From Bacteroidota bacterium (GTDB taxonomy: Bacteria > Bacteroidota > Bacteroidia > UKL13-3), in assembly GCA_025359805.1 (NCBI GenBank), contig JANYDU010000006.1, forward strand, positions 1 to 56,838: DNA of 56,838 nt. The letters are read 5' to 3'. The position numbers were made by a program, and so were the translations under genes. Positions 37,829 through 47,055 of this stretch are shown piece by piece. The number at the start of each line of letters is the position of its first letter. The stretch's first letter is position 1. Below the pieces are notes generated by a model, which was given only the letters and a program-made list of their open reading frames with translations, was not told the origin of the DNA and ran no database searches.

Positions 37829-39046
37829 TTGAACTTTCCATTTTTCATTGCTAAACGACTTTCTACAAATAGGCAATCGGGTTTTTCCGGGTTAATCATT
37901 CGTATTGCTATTGCTGCTGTGGCTATTAGCATCGCGGTTATGATTATTGCTGTGGCTATTGTAAAAGGTTATCAGTATGAAATCCGCAATAAAATTACAG
38001 GTTTCAGCAGTCATATTCAAATTTCGCGTTTGGATATGAACAATTCCTTTGAAACTACTTCGCTAAAAAGCGATAGCCTGATGGAACATTTAATTGCATC
38101 GCAGCAGGGTATTCAACATATACAAAAAATTGCTATTAAAGCAGGAATTATTAAAACCAAGGATGAGTTTGAAGGTATTGTTTTAAAAGGTGTTGACAGA
38201 GATTATGATTGGAAATTTATTCAACAACATATCCAACATGGAAAGGTGCTTTTTTTAAATGATTCACTCACCTCAAATGATATTGTGCTATCGCAAAAAA
38301 CAGTTGATAAATTAAAGTTAAAAATGGGCGATGCAGTAATTATTTATTTTGTGCAAGACCCACCTCGTGCAAGAAAATTTACACTTGCCGGAATTTATAA
38401 AACTGGTTTTGATGAAATGGATCAACTGTATGCTTTTGCCGATATGCGCCATGTACAAAAATTAAATAATTGGCAAAGCAATGATATTAGCGGTTACGAA
38501 ATTTCAATTGATGATTACAAACAATTGGATGTAATGGCTGATAAAATATTAAGTTTTGTACCTTACAATATGGAAGTAAAAACCATCCGACAAATTCATC
38601 CGCAATTATTTGACTGGTTAAATTTATTGGATTTAAATGTGGTGATAATTATTATTTTAATGATTGTTGTTGCTTGCATAAATATGAGTACCGCATTACT
38701 TATTTTAATTGTTGAACGTAGCAATATGATTGGTGTGATGAAGGCATTAGGAACAAGAAATTTAACGGTTGCAAAATTGTTTTTATACATGGCAACTTAT
38801 TTAATGATAGGAGGGATGGTAATTGGAAATATTGTTGGTGTGGGGTTGTGTGTATTGCAACAAAAATTTTCTTTATTTAAACTCAATCAAGAAGCGTATT
38901 ATTTAAGTGAAGTACCTATTCAATTTACGCTTAACGATATACTTTTAATAAATGTTGGAGCTTTTATTGTTTGTATTTTGGTGATGATTATTCCATCCAG
39001 ATTTGTGCTGCGAATTACTCCAGTAAAAGCGATTAGGTTTGAGTGA
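37829..39046 (+). CDS. FtsX/LolC-type ABC transporter permease
   Basis: A 405-residue permease with four transmembrane segments: one near residues 22-48 and three in the C-terminal half (about 270-395). A periplasmic MacB-like domain lies between them. NFPFFIAKRL at the start, and ACINMSTALLILIVERSNMIGVMKALGTRNLTV in the FtsX domain, are typical of LolC/LolE-like proteins that help extract lipoproteins from the inner membrane. The start is TTG at 37829. The ATPase partner could be the gene at 41249-41935 or another one elsewhere. Confidence 0.85.
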   Translation: MNFPFFIAKRLSTNRQSGFSGLIIRIAIAAVAISIAVMIIAVAIVKGYQYEIRNKITGFSSHIQISRLDMNNSFETTSLKSDSLMEHLIASQQGIQHIQKIAIKAGIIKTKDEFEGIVLKGVDRDYDWKFIQQHIQHGKVLFLNDSLTSNDIVLSQKTVDKLKLKMGDAVIIYFVQDPPRARKFTLAGIYKTGFDEMDQLYAFADMRHVQKLNNWQSNDISGYEISIDDYKQLDVMADKILSFVPYNMEVKTIRQIHPQLFDWLNLLDLNVVIIIILMIVVACINMSTALLILIVERSNMIGVMKALGTRNLTVAKLFLYMATYLMIGGMVIGNIVGVGLCVLQQKFSLFKLNQEAYYLSEVPIQFTLNDILLINVGAFIVCILVMIIPSRFVLRITPVKAIRFE

Positions 39047-39353
39047 TTGAAATTTATATTTTGCCTCATTCTATTGATTTTGTAGGGCGTAAATTCAGCA
39101 GCCAATTTCAATAGTCGTTTTTGTCATTCTCATTTAGTGTTGATAGAGATTCATAAAATTGAGACCAAGTATTGATGCCAAATTTAAATATATCATTACC
39201 TTAATTATTATATTTTCAACAACATTGATAATTCAATTTTAAATTCACTTAGCAAAACACCGTTTGTAATATTACTTAATTTCGATAAAAAATATGAAAT
39301 CAAAAGTTATCAATATTATACTCAATAATGTTTACTCAATAGGAGTTTAGCAG
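39047..39353. other. Noncoding gap, nothing recognised
   Basis: This 307-bp AT-rich stretch has no convincing open frame, hairpin terminator or phylum-type promoter. An AGGAG-like purine run (39341-39347) precedes the next gene's ATG and may act as its ribosome-binding site. Confidence 0.5.
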
Positions 39354-41123
39354 ATGATAATTCACACGAAAATTAAAATACTTTTAGTAACACTCTTCCC
39401 TTTAATAGGAGCGCACTTATCTGCGCAAAATAATTTGAGAGGTCTTATTGTTGATAGTTTAACAAATAATCCTATTCCTTTCGTAAGCATAGGAATTGAG
39501 GGTACAAATAAAGGAACTATATCTAACGAAAAAGGATATTTTATACTTAAACAAGATTCTTCTAAACCATTTTTTTTAAATTTTTATGCACTAGGATATG
39601 CACCCAGAAAAATAGCTATTCAAAATGAACAAGAGATTACAGTTAGATTAGCTTCTGTTGGATATAAATTAAATGAAACCACTATTAAAGCAAATGAAGG
39701 CGAAAAAGTATTTATAAAAGCCTTACAAAAACTTCAAAGCACTCCGAAATTTTTATATCAATCAGATGCATTTTTTAGATTAATTACTAAAACAGATGAC
39801 ACCTGTACAGAAATGATTGAAAATTTTTATACCACTTGGCTTGGTAACACAGGTATTAAATATTGGGAAATGGAACATGGTAGATACGCCTTACCTAAGA
39901 ATTATGTTGAAAAGGGACTTTTTAAAAGTTTAGATTTTTCACAAATCATTAGATATGCCGACATCCTGAATGAAAATACTACAGATAAAATAAACTACTT
40001 ACCATTTGTATTTGATAAAAGATATTTAAAATACCTCTGGTTTAATATTGATATGCGAATAGAGGGAAAGGATGATACCATTATTAAAATTGACTTTAAG
40101 CCTAAGAAAAAATTCGCAAATAAAATAGCTACATCCGGAAGTATATTTATTAGTACCAAAACATTTGAAGTTTTGAGAGTTATTCAAAAATGGGATAGAT
40201 GGGATGAAAACCCCTTGATACATTCTACTGATAATAATATTGGAGTTAAAAACTTAAAAGCAGAATTCGATATCACTTTCAATAAAAATTCAAAACAGGA
40301 GTTATTGATAAAAAATGTAATACTTAAAATTGGTTACGATATGTTTGATAATAGAACAATGAAAATAATTCATAAGATAAATACCTCTTCAGATTTATTG
40401 TTTTATAATTATTCTAATCAACAAATTGAAAAAAATATTGAGGTAGAAGATGATGAGCTAAGTATTGATTATAATGATATCAAGCATCGGATTTATATCA
40501 AACAATATTGGGATAATAATGCTGTTTTGGAAGAAACCCCTTATGAAAAATCTATTAGAGAAGATTTTGAGAAAACAGGATCATTTGGAAATATTTTTAA
40601 TAATGCTAACGATACTCTTGAAATAATTAATAATAATTATTTGATGTGGCAAAAAGATAAACGTTTGCATCTTGATGATTTAAAATATAATTCTTCAACA
40701 ATATACGACCCTCATAAAATAGAAATAAGATATGAAGGTACTAAAATAGGCGGCATGTTGGGAGAATTGTTTTTTGCATGGAATTGCTATAATGATTCCT
40801 TTTATTATGTTGTATTGCCCTTATTAGATTTAAATTTGAGTTGGATATTACCAAGTGAAATTAGTTCATCTCCAACCGGGTTTATTTACCAAAAATATTT
40901 CGACTTATTAGAAATACATAAAAGAATATTAGTTAAAAAATTAGATTCAATAAGTCTCCAATGTATGAATAAAAAACTAATTATGAATTTATATAAATTA
41001 GAAAAAGAAGAATTTTATACAGAGAGTAGAAAAATGATTTTTGAGTGTTGGGGAGGTGACGAATCTAGCAGAATGCGCGGTTCTTACATATGGGAAAAAC
41101 TTATTGAAAACAGATTGAAATAA
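39354..41123 (+). CDS. Exported protein with carboxypeptidase regulatory-like domain
   Basis: A 589-residue protein with a signal peptide (to LSAQ, residue ~25) and an N-terminal CarboxypepD_reg-like domain (about 26-115: LRGLIVDSLTNNPIPFVSIGIEGTN). The remaining ~470 residues are mixed and match no family I can name. They contain several W-x-R and Asn-rich segments and no membrane span. By analogy with neighbours it is probably attached to the outer membrane or periplasmic. It is a single gene between an ABC permease and a convergent ABC ATPase. Confidence 0.65.
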   Translation: MIIHTKIKILLVTLFPLIGAHLSAQNNLRGLIVDSLTNNPIPFVSIGIEGTNKGTISNEKGYFILKQDSSKPFFLNFYALGYAPRKIAIQNEQEITVRLASVGYKLNETTIKANEGEKVFIKALQKLQSTPKFLYQSDAFFRLITKTDDTCTEMIENFYTTWLGNTGIKYWEMEHGRYALPKNYVEKGLFKSLDFSQIIRYADILNENTTDKINYLPFVFDKRYLKYLWFNIDMRIEGKDDTIIKIDFKPKKKFANKIATSGSIFISTKTFEVLRVIQKWDRWDENPLIHSTDNNIGVKNLKAEFDITFNKNSKQELLIKNVILKIGYDMFDNRTMKIIHKINTSSDLLFYNYSNQQIEKNIEVEDDELSIDYNDIKHRIYIKQYWDNNAVLEETPYEKSIREDFEKTGSFGNIFNNANDTLEIINNNYLMWQKDKRLHLDDLKYNSSTIYDPHKIEIRYEGTKIGGMLGELFFAWNCYNDSFYYVVLPLLDLNLSWILPSEISSSPTGFIYQKYFDLLEIHKRILVKKLDSISLQCMNKKLIMNLYKLEKEEFYTESRKMIFECWGGDESSRMRGSYIWEKLIENRLK

Positions 41124-41248
41124 TAGTTCTTATAACTTACTACACAACATTTTTTTTCATTATAAAAGCATCCTCGATACTTATTTTTTAGCGAAAGGAA
41201 TTACTAAATATAATTCTTATTCTGAAATAAGGGCACAGTTAATGGTGG

Positions 41249-41935
41249 TTAATTCATTTCATCACTTTCAATCACACCATCGCGTAAGCGTACTATTCGC
41301 TTAGCTCTACGTGCAATATCTTCTTCGTGAGTAACAACAATTACCGTGTTTCCTTTTTGATGAATAGTTTCCATCAACTCCATAATTTCATAAGAAGTTT
41401 TGGTATCTAAATTTCCTGTGGGTTCATCAGCTAAAATGATGGAAGGATTATTAATAAGTGCACGGGCAATAGCAACGCGTTGTCTTTGTCCTCCCGAAAG
41501 TTCATTCGGTTTATGATCCATCCTATCTGAAAGACCAACGCTTAATAAAGATTTTTCGGCTTTATCAATTCTTTCTTTTTTGCTAAATCCAGCGTACACT
41601 AAAGGTAAAGCCACATTATCTAATGCAGTACTGCGAGATAATAAATTAAATGTTTGAAAAACAAATCCAATTTCTTTGTTTCTAATTTCGGCAAGTTGGT
41701 TGTCGGTTAGGTTACTCACATCAGTATTGTTGAGCATATATTTTCCACTTGTAGGCGTATCCAAACAACCTAAAATATTCATAAGTGTAGATTTTCCAGA
41801 ACCTGATGGTCCCATTAAAGCCACATATTCTCCACGATTAATGAGTAAATCAATTCCTCGTAATGCTTGCACTTCTACTTCACCAATGGTAAAAAATTTA
41901 GTGATATTTTTTAATTCAATTATGGGAGTCGACAT
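41249..41935 (-). CDS. ABC transporter ATP-binding protein (LolD/MacB type)
   Basis: A 228-residue ATPase. Walker A is [12 protein letters not shown], the signature is [16 protein letters not shown], Walker B is [15 protein letters not shown], and the switch His is in [14 protein letters not shown]. The [10 protein letters not shown] block after Walker A places it in the LolD/MacB/FtsE-like group that works with FtsX-domain permeases. The LolC-type permease at 37829-39046 is a candidate partner. It sits upstream of nothing on its own strand in this window and downstream of gatC by 47 bp. Confidence 0.9.
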   Translation of the reverse strand: MSTPIIELKNITKFFTIGEVEVQALRGIDLLINRGEYVALMGPSGSGKSTLMNILGCLDTPTSGKYMLNNTDVSNLTDNQLAEIRNKEIGFVFQTFNLLSRSTALDNVALPLVYAGFSKKERIDKAEKSLLSVGLSDRMDHKPNELSGGQRQRVAIARALINNPSIILADEPTGNLDTKTSYEIMELMETIHQKGNTVIVVTHEEDIARRAKRIVRLRDGVIESDEMN

Positions 41936-41982
41936 CGTTATTTTTATAATTGATTTAATATGTTAATTGAGACGAAGAATTT

Positions 41983-42273
41983 TTATTTTTCTAAAAACTT
42001 AGGTACTCTAAAATAATCCGAATCTTTTGAAGGAGCATTTTTCAAAGCCTCTTCGTGAGTAATTTCTTGTGTTACTTCATCATCACGCAATACATTTACT
42101 TCATTAGTCATAAAAATTAATGGTTCTACATTTTCGGTATCTAATTCATTTAGTTTATCAATAAATGTGATGATGCTACTCAAATCATTTTTTAATTTTT
42201 CTTTTTCTTCACCATTAAATTCGAGCTTGGCAAGGTCGGCAAGCTTATCAATTGTTTCAATACTAATATCCAT
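41983..42273 (-). CDS. gatC: Asp/Glu-tRNA amidotransferase subunit C
   Basis: A 96-residue protein of normal GatC length. Family features are the N-terminal IDKLADLAKLEFNGEEKEKLKNDLSSIITFIDKLNELDTENVEPL and the C-terminal LRDDEVTQEITHEEALKNAPSKDSDYFRVPKFLEK. GatC braces GatA against GatB in the complex that converts Glu-tRNA(Gln) and Asp-tRNA(Asn) to the amidated forms. Its start overlaps the end of the acyltransferase gene by 11 bp, so translation is coupled; gatA and gatB are elsewhere. Confidence 0.95.
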   Translation of the reverse strand: MDISIETIDKLADLAKLEFNGEEKEKLKNDLSSIITFIDKLNELDTENVEPLIFMTNEVNVLRDDEVTQEITHEEALKNAPSKDSDYFRVPKFLEK

Positions 42274-43003
42274 ATTCTGCTAATTTGCTTTCAATAATAC
42301 CAAAAACTTTTTGCTTCAATTCATCAATTTGATTAACGGTCATTCCTTTGGTTGAAATAGGTTTATGAACAAACTGAATAACTTTTCCGGGCATAAACTG
42401 AAACTTTCCCTGATCAGGTAATACCAACCAATTGCCAATAATGGTAACGGGTAAAATATCCATTTGTTTATCGATGGCTAATTTAAAAGCACCATCTTTA
42501 AATTTCATGAGTTTGGGCACACCCCTGTGAATGGTGCCTTCCGGAAATACAACAATACTTTTTCCGGTATCTAAATGATCCATTGCTTTTTGATATGCTT
42601 TAGCTGCTTGGCGGGCATTTTTTCTATCAACGGCAATATCTATGGTGCGAAAAAAAATGCCAAATACAGGAACTTTTGCCAATTCCATTTTTGCCATAAA
42701 ATTGAAATCCAATCTCAACTTTACGGTTAATGAAACAATATCTAATTGTGATGTATGATTGGGTGCGATGATATAAGGTTTTTTATGATCGAAAGGTTCT
42801 TCAATAATTTGTTTTACCCTAATGGCTCCGAAAAAAAATAACCATCTACCCCAAAACCTGCGCAACATGTGCGCATACGAATACCAATTAGGATTGCTGA
42901 GTGTAATTAAAAAACCTGGGTAAAGAATTACAAATCCAATAAATGTCCAGAAGCCAAACCAACAAGCAAATAAAAATTTTAACGTATTTTTTATCCTAAT
43001 CAT
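42263..43003 (-). CDS. plsC: 1-acyl-sn-glycerol-3-phosphate acyltransferase
   Basis: A 246-residue membrane-anchored acyltransferase of glycerophospholipid synthesis. The catalytic NHTSQLD (NHx4D) motif, the FPEGTIHRG substrate motif and the PVTIIGNWLVLP region are all present, after an N-terminal hydrophobic segment. ATG at 43003 is preferred over an adjacent in-frame TTG at 43006. It overlaps the downstream gatC. Confidence 0.9.
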   Translation of the reverse strand: MIRIKNTLKFLFACWFGFWTFIGFVILYPGFLITLSNPNWYSYAHMLRRFWGRWLFFFGAIRVKQIIEEPFDHKKPYIIAPNHTSQLDIVSLTVKLRLDFNFMAKMELAKVPVFGIFFRTIDIAVDRKNARQAAKAYQKAMDHLDTGKSIVVFPEGTIHRGVPKLMKFKDGAFKLAIDKQMDILPVTIIGNWLVLPDQGKFQFMPGKVIQFVHKPISTKGMTVNQIDELKQKVFGIIESKLAEYGY

Positions 43004-43061
43004 CAAATCATTTTTGAAGTAAATATATTTCGAGAATTGAGCATTCCTAAAATCACAATTA

Positions 43062-43703
43062 TTATTGTCCCCATTTTTCGGGAGCCATTCTCCACTCGTT
43101 TAATACCGCAATTTGGTCGGGCTTTACAATTCCTTTTACGGCAGCAACATCAATCAAAGTATTATAATTACTTAGTGAATAAAAAGAGCAATTTGCATGG
43201 GAAAAATTTTGCGCAGCAGCATCAAATCCATAAGTAAAAATAGATACCATTCCTAATACTTCGCAACCAAACTCTCTTAATACTTCAATAGCTTGCAAAC
43301 TACTTTTTCCAGTTGATACTAAATCTTCAACCACTACTACTTTTTGATTTGGATTGATATCACCTTCCACTTGTTTTCCCATTCCATGTTTTTTTGCTTC
43401 TGATCTCACATATCCAAATGGAAGTTCTAATTCATCTGCTGCCAGTGCACCCGGAGCAATTCCTGCAGTAGCTACTCCAATAATAGCTTGTGCGTTTGGA
43501 TAGTGCAATTGAATTAATTTCCCCAACTCTTTTTTAATGTAGGTTCTAATTGCGGGATGTGATAACGAAAGCCTATTATCGCTGTATATTGGAGATTTCC
43601 ATCCAGATGCCCAAGTAAAGGGATTATTTGGTTGAAGTTTTATAGCGTTAATTTCTAATAAATATTCTGCTATTTTCGCAGACACGTTTTCAGATTGTTG
43701 CAT
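43062..43703 (-). CDS. pyrE: Orotate phosphoribosyltransferase
   Basis: A 213-residue enzyme of UMP synthesis with the phosphoribosyltransferase motif VVVVEDLVSTGKSSLQAIE and the family blocks FTWASGWKSPIYSDNRL, GVATAGIAPGALAADEL and GYVRSEAKKHGMGKQVEG. Start ATG at 43703 gives the standard N-terminus; the frame remains open upstream, but that part overlaps the divergent NUDIX gene. A TACATTTG box (reverse complement of 43708-43715) sits so close to the ATG that the transcript may have almost no leader. Confidence 0.95.
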   Translation of the reverse strand: MQQSENVSAKIAEYLLEINAIKLQPNNPFTWASGWKSPIYSDNRLSLSHPAIRTYIKKELGKLIQLHYPNAQAIIGVATAGIAPGALAADELELPFGYVRSEAKKHGMGKQVEGDINPNQKVVVVEDLVSTGKSSLQAIEVLREFGCEVLGMVSIFTYGFDAAAQNFSHANCSFYSLSNYNTLIDVAAVKGIVKPDQIAVLNEWRMAPEKWGQ

Positions 43704-43710
43704 CGCACAA

Positions 43711-44313
43711 ATGTATAAAATTTTCATCAACGAAAAACCTTTCATCATTACATCAACAGATGTAGCTGAGGAACGCTTTGCAAAATGTAAACGAGTTTCA
43801 TATAATCCTTCAATGATTTTAGAGTATATAAAAGATTGTGAGGGGATGAAATCGAAAGGGATTGTACTGATTATTGATGATGTGGAGTTGGGCTTCAAAG
43901 ATTTTTTTACTCATTTTGTGGCTATTGAAGCAGCAGGTGGAGTTGTATTTAATAGGCTTGGAGAATTATTACTCATTAAACGTTTAGGAAAGTGGGATTT
44001 ACCAAAAGGGAAAATTGATGGTGATGAAACGAATGATGAAGCTGCCATACGCGAAGTAATGGAAGAATGTGGAATTGAAGGGTTATCAATAAAAAACAAA
44101 TTAGAGGACTCATACCATACATACAAAATGCACAATCACCGATTTTTAAAAATTACACATTGGTTTGTAATGAATACTTCATTTGATAAAAAATTAGTTC
44201 CTCAATTAGAAGAAAATATTACCGAAGCCAAATGGTTTGATTGGAAAAATTTGAATCTCGAAAGCTTAGATACTTATCTCTCTATTCGAGATTTATTATT
44301 GGAAGTAAAATAA
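43711..44313 (+). CDS. NUDIX hydrolase
   Basis: A 200-residue protein. The first ~70 residues form an N-terminal extension of unknown role. The NUDIX fold covers about 72-195 with a perfect box (G-x5-E-x7-R-E-V-x-E-E-x-G-I: GKIDGD..E..REVMEECGI). Such enzymes hydrolyse nucleoside diphosphates linked to another group. The substrate is not evident; the divergent neighbour pyrE hints at nucleotide metabolism. Start codons of the two genes are only 7 bp apart. Confidence 0.85.
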   Translation: MYKIFINEKPFIITSTDVAEERFAKCKRVSYNPSMILEYIKDCEGMKSKGIVLIIDDVELGFKDFFTHFVAIEAAGGVVFNRLGELLLIKRLGKWDLPKGKIDGDETNDEAAIREVMEECGIEGLSIKNKLEDSYHTYKMHNHRFLKITHWFVMNTSFDKKLVPQLEENITEAKWFDWKNLNLESLDTYLSIRDLLLEVK

Positions 44314-44447
44314 TTTATTGTCACCTTATTCCTTTTTATGTACTTAATAAAATAATGTGAATAAATTAATGTAAAATAAGGATTTAAATTGACAATTTGT
44401 TTTTATCATTGAAGTGTGATTTTATATTTCAAATACTAATTTTTAAA

Positions 44448-45311
44448 ATGAAACAATTGTACTTTAAAATTTTTCTTTTCACCTCAGCAATAGTATTAAG
44501 TTTATTTTCTGCAACGGCCCAAAAAACAGAATTTGGAGTGATGGCGGGAGGTGCAATGTATTATGGTGATATCGTGAATGATTTTGATTTAAGTACAACT
44601 AATAGTTCGTTTGGATTATTTGGAAGATATAGAATTGATGAAAACGTTGCTATAAAAGGTTATTTAGGTTATTGTAGGGTGGGAGGTGCCGATTCAAATA
44701 GTAAAAGTGAGTTTCAAAAAAATAGAAATCTTGCATTTTGGAGTGATATATATGAAGGTTCTGTTCAAATCGAATTTAATTTTGTAAAAGATATTATAAA
44801 AGGAAGAAGGCTTAGAAATAGATTTATTCCTTATACTTTTATTGGAGTGGGAGCTTTTTATTTTAATAATTATGCTTTCAATCCAAAAACTAATCAACCC
44901 GTAAAACTTAGCACTCTGCATACAGAAGGAAAAGGATACGATCCGTATTCATATTGTATTCCTTTTGGTTTAGGGTTTAGGTATAAAATAAATTCAAATG
45001 TAAATTTAGGAATAGAAATTGGTGCCCGCTATACAGGTACCTCATACATTGATGATGTTGGTGGTATTACTTCAACATATCCTGAAATATCAAAATTACC
45101 ATATGAGTTGAGCAGGGTTATGTATGATAGGTCTAAAATACCTAAAAATCCCGATACTGGAGTAGGTTATGGCAAGCCAGGAAAACAGCGAGGTAAGGTT
45201 TCAATAAATGATATTTACGCCACGTTTAATATTACTTTAGGCATTAGGTTATTTTATTTTAAAGGTGGTGTTTTACACGGAAAAGATGTGAAACGGTATA
45301 GGTATTATTAA
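44448..45311 (+). CDS. DUF6089-like outer membrane protein
   Basis: A 287-residue exported protein with a signal peptide ending SATAQ. The mature part EFGVMAGGAMYYGDI... with regular aromatic-ended strands resembles an eight-stranded outer membrane barrel of the DUF6089 family common in Bacteroidota. It ends ...KDVKRYRYY. ATG at 44448 gives the signal peptide directly; a longer frame upstream adds a second hydrophobic stretch and is unlikely. Function unknown. Confidence 0.75.
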   Translation: MKQLYFKIFLFTSAIVLSLFSATAQKTEFGVMAGGAMYYGDIVNDFDLSTTNSSFGLFGRYRIDENVAIKGYLGYCRVGGADSNSKSEFQKNRNLAFWSDIYEGSVQIEFNFVKDIIKGRRLRNRFIPYTFIGVGAFYFNNYAFNPKTNQPVKLSTLHTEGKGYDPYSYCIPFGLGFRYKINSNVNLGIEIGARYTGTSYIDDVGGITSTYPEISKLPYELSRVMYDRSKIPKNPDTGVGYGKPGKQRGKVSINDIYATFNITLGIRLFYFKGGVLHGKDVKRYRYY

Positions 45312-45342
45312 AAAATATAATAACTAAAATAGCAGTTTTTTT

Positions 45343-46314
45343 TTACACGTTAAACACATCAACCAACCTTATTAATTCCGAATTAAGTGGTTTGTTTTTA
45401 TTGATGGCATCATCATAACTTGTAAGCACCACTTTATTATTCATTAAGCCCGCCATTTTATTTGTTTCTCCTCTCAGCAAAGCCTCAACAGCAGCATTTC
45501 CTAATCGTGAAGCCAATACCCTATCATAAGCAGTGGGAGAGCCTCCACGTTGTATATGCCCAAGTATAGAAACACGAGCATCAAAATCTGGAATTTGTTT
45601 TTTTAAACGTTCTACGGTTTTGTAAGCACCACCTTCTTCATCACCTTCGGCAACAACAATAATTGAAAATGCTTTTTTACTTTTATTACTTCCCGAAAAA
45701 TAATCAGTTAATTTATGCCAATCGTTTTTAATTTCAGGAACTAAAATTACTTCTGCCCCACCAGCAATTCCACATGCAAGTGCAATAAATCCTGCATGTC
45801 GGCCCATCACTTCAATAAAAAAAACTCTATCGTGAGAATCGGCAGTATCCCTAATTTTATCAATGGCTTCAACAGCAGTATTTATTGCCGTATCAAAACC
45901 AATTGTAAAATCTGTTCCGTATAAATCATTATCAATGGTTCCGGGTGCACCAATAGAAGGAATTCCAAACTCATCATAAAATTGTTTTGCTCCAGTAAAA
46001 GTTCCATTACCACCTATACATATTATTCCCTCAATAGCATTTTCCACTAAATTTTCATACGCACGTTTTCTGCCTTCATAAGTCATAAAATCGGCACTGC
46101 GAGCAGTTTTTAAAATAGTTCCTCCACGTTGTATGGTATTGGATAATGAACGAGAAGTGAGTGGAATAATATCTCCTTCAATCATTCCATTATATCCTCT
46201 CATAATACCCATTACTTCCACATTGTTATATATAGCTGTGCGCACCACCCCTCTGATACATGCATTCATTCCGGGAGCATCTCCTCCTGATGTAAAAACT
46301 GCAATTTTTTTCAT
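45343..46314 (-). CDS. pfkA: ATP-dependent 6-phosphofructokinase
   Basis: A 323-residue enzyme, standard PfkA length. It has the ATP site TSGGDAPGMNACIRGVV, the Gly-rich GGNGTF, the catalytic GTIDNDL, DTADSHDRVFFIEVMGRHAG and the fructose-6-phosphate site HIQRGGSPTAYDRVLASRLG. It commits fructose-6-phosphate to glycolysis. It converges on the DUF6089-like gene. Confidence 0.96.
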   Translation of the reverse strand: MKKIAVFTSGGDAPGMNACIRGVVRTAIYNNVEVMGIMRGYNGMIEGDIIPLTSRSLSNTIQRGGTILKTARSADFMTYEGRKRAYENLVENAIEGIICIGGNGTFTGAKQFYDEFGIPSIGAPGTIDNDLYGTDFTIGFDTAINTAVEAIDKIRDTADSHDRVFFIEVMGRHAGFIALACGIAGGAEVILVPEIKNDWHKLTDYFSGSNKSKKAFSIIVVAEGDEEGGAYKTVERLKKQIPDFDARVSILGHIQRGGSPTAYDRVLASRLGNAAVEALLRGETNKMAGLMNNKVVLTSYDDAINKNKPLNSELIRLVDVFNV

Positions 46315-46435
46315 GTGGTAAATTTATATAAAAGCCTATTTAAAAAAATAAAATCGAATTTAAATTTTTGGTGATTTTTTTATTTAAAAACTATTTTGAT
46401 TTACCAATTATATTATTAAAAAATAGTAACATGCA

Positions 46436-46990
46436 ATGATGTTAACAGTAAACTTTAATCCATTTCCAACTATTGAAACCGAAAGGTTAATACTTCGAAA
46501 AATTTTAATGAGTGATGTAGAAGAATTGTTTTTAATAAGAAGCAGGATTGAAACCATGAAATATATTGGAAAGCCTTTGGCAATAACAATTTCAGAAGTA
46601 GAAGAACTGATTCAAAAGATGAATGATAACCTCGAAAATAATTTAGGAATTGCATGGGGGATTTCCTTAAAAAACGAATCTAAAATAATTGGCAGTGTTG
46701 GTTATCATAGGATTGAAAAAGAACATTACCGTGCCGAAATTGGTTATCAATTATTACCTGATTATTGGAATAAAGGTATTATGAATGAAGCTGTAAAAGC
46801 TATTGTTGATTATGCTTTTAATAATATGAAATTACATAGTATTGAGGCTAAAATAGACCCTAATAATATTGCATCTGCTCAACTGTTGAAAAAAAATAAA
46901 TTTATTTCTGAAGCACATTTTAAAGAAAATTATTTCTTTAATGGCGAATTTATTGATACAGAAATTTTTTCATTACTGAATAAAAATTAG
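46436..46990 (+). CDS. GNAT-family N-acetyltransferase (RimJ/RimL-like)
   Basis: A 184-residue acetyltransferase. The opening TERLILRKILMSDVEELF, the GSVGYHRIEKEHYRAEIGYQLLPDYWNKGIMNEAVKAI acetyl-CoA region and the C-terminal IDPNNIASAQLLKKNKFI are typical of the RimJ/RimL-like branch, which often acetylates ribosomal proteins or small amines. The substrate is unassigned. Two adjacent ATGs (46436, 46439) are possible starts. Confidence 0.85.
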   Translation: MMLTVNFNPFPTIETERLILRKILMSDVEELFLIRSRIETMKYIGKPLAITISEVEELIQKMNDNLENNLGIAWGISLKNESKIIGSVGYHRIEKEHYRAEIGYQLLPDYWNKGIMNEAVKAIVDYAFNNMKLHSIEAKIDPNNIASAQLLKKNKFISEAHFKENYFFNGEFIDTEIFSLLNKN

Positions 46991-47055
46991 TTGTTTGTGT
47001 CAATGCCTAATGAGGCGTACCTTGCACCACTTTGCCACGAGGCAAAAATAAACAG

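Noticed and set aside
47031..47046. Hairpin TTTGCC-ACGA-GGCAAA before the helicase gene as a terminator
   Set aside because: No T run follows on either strand. It may affect helicase translation, but there is no evidence.
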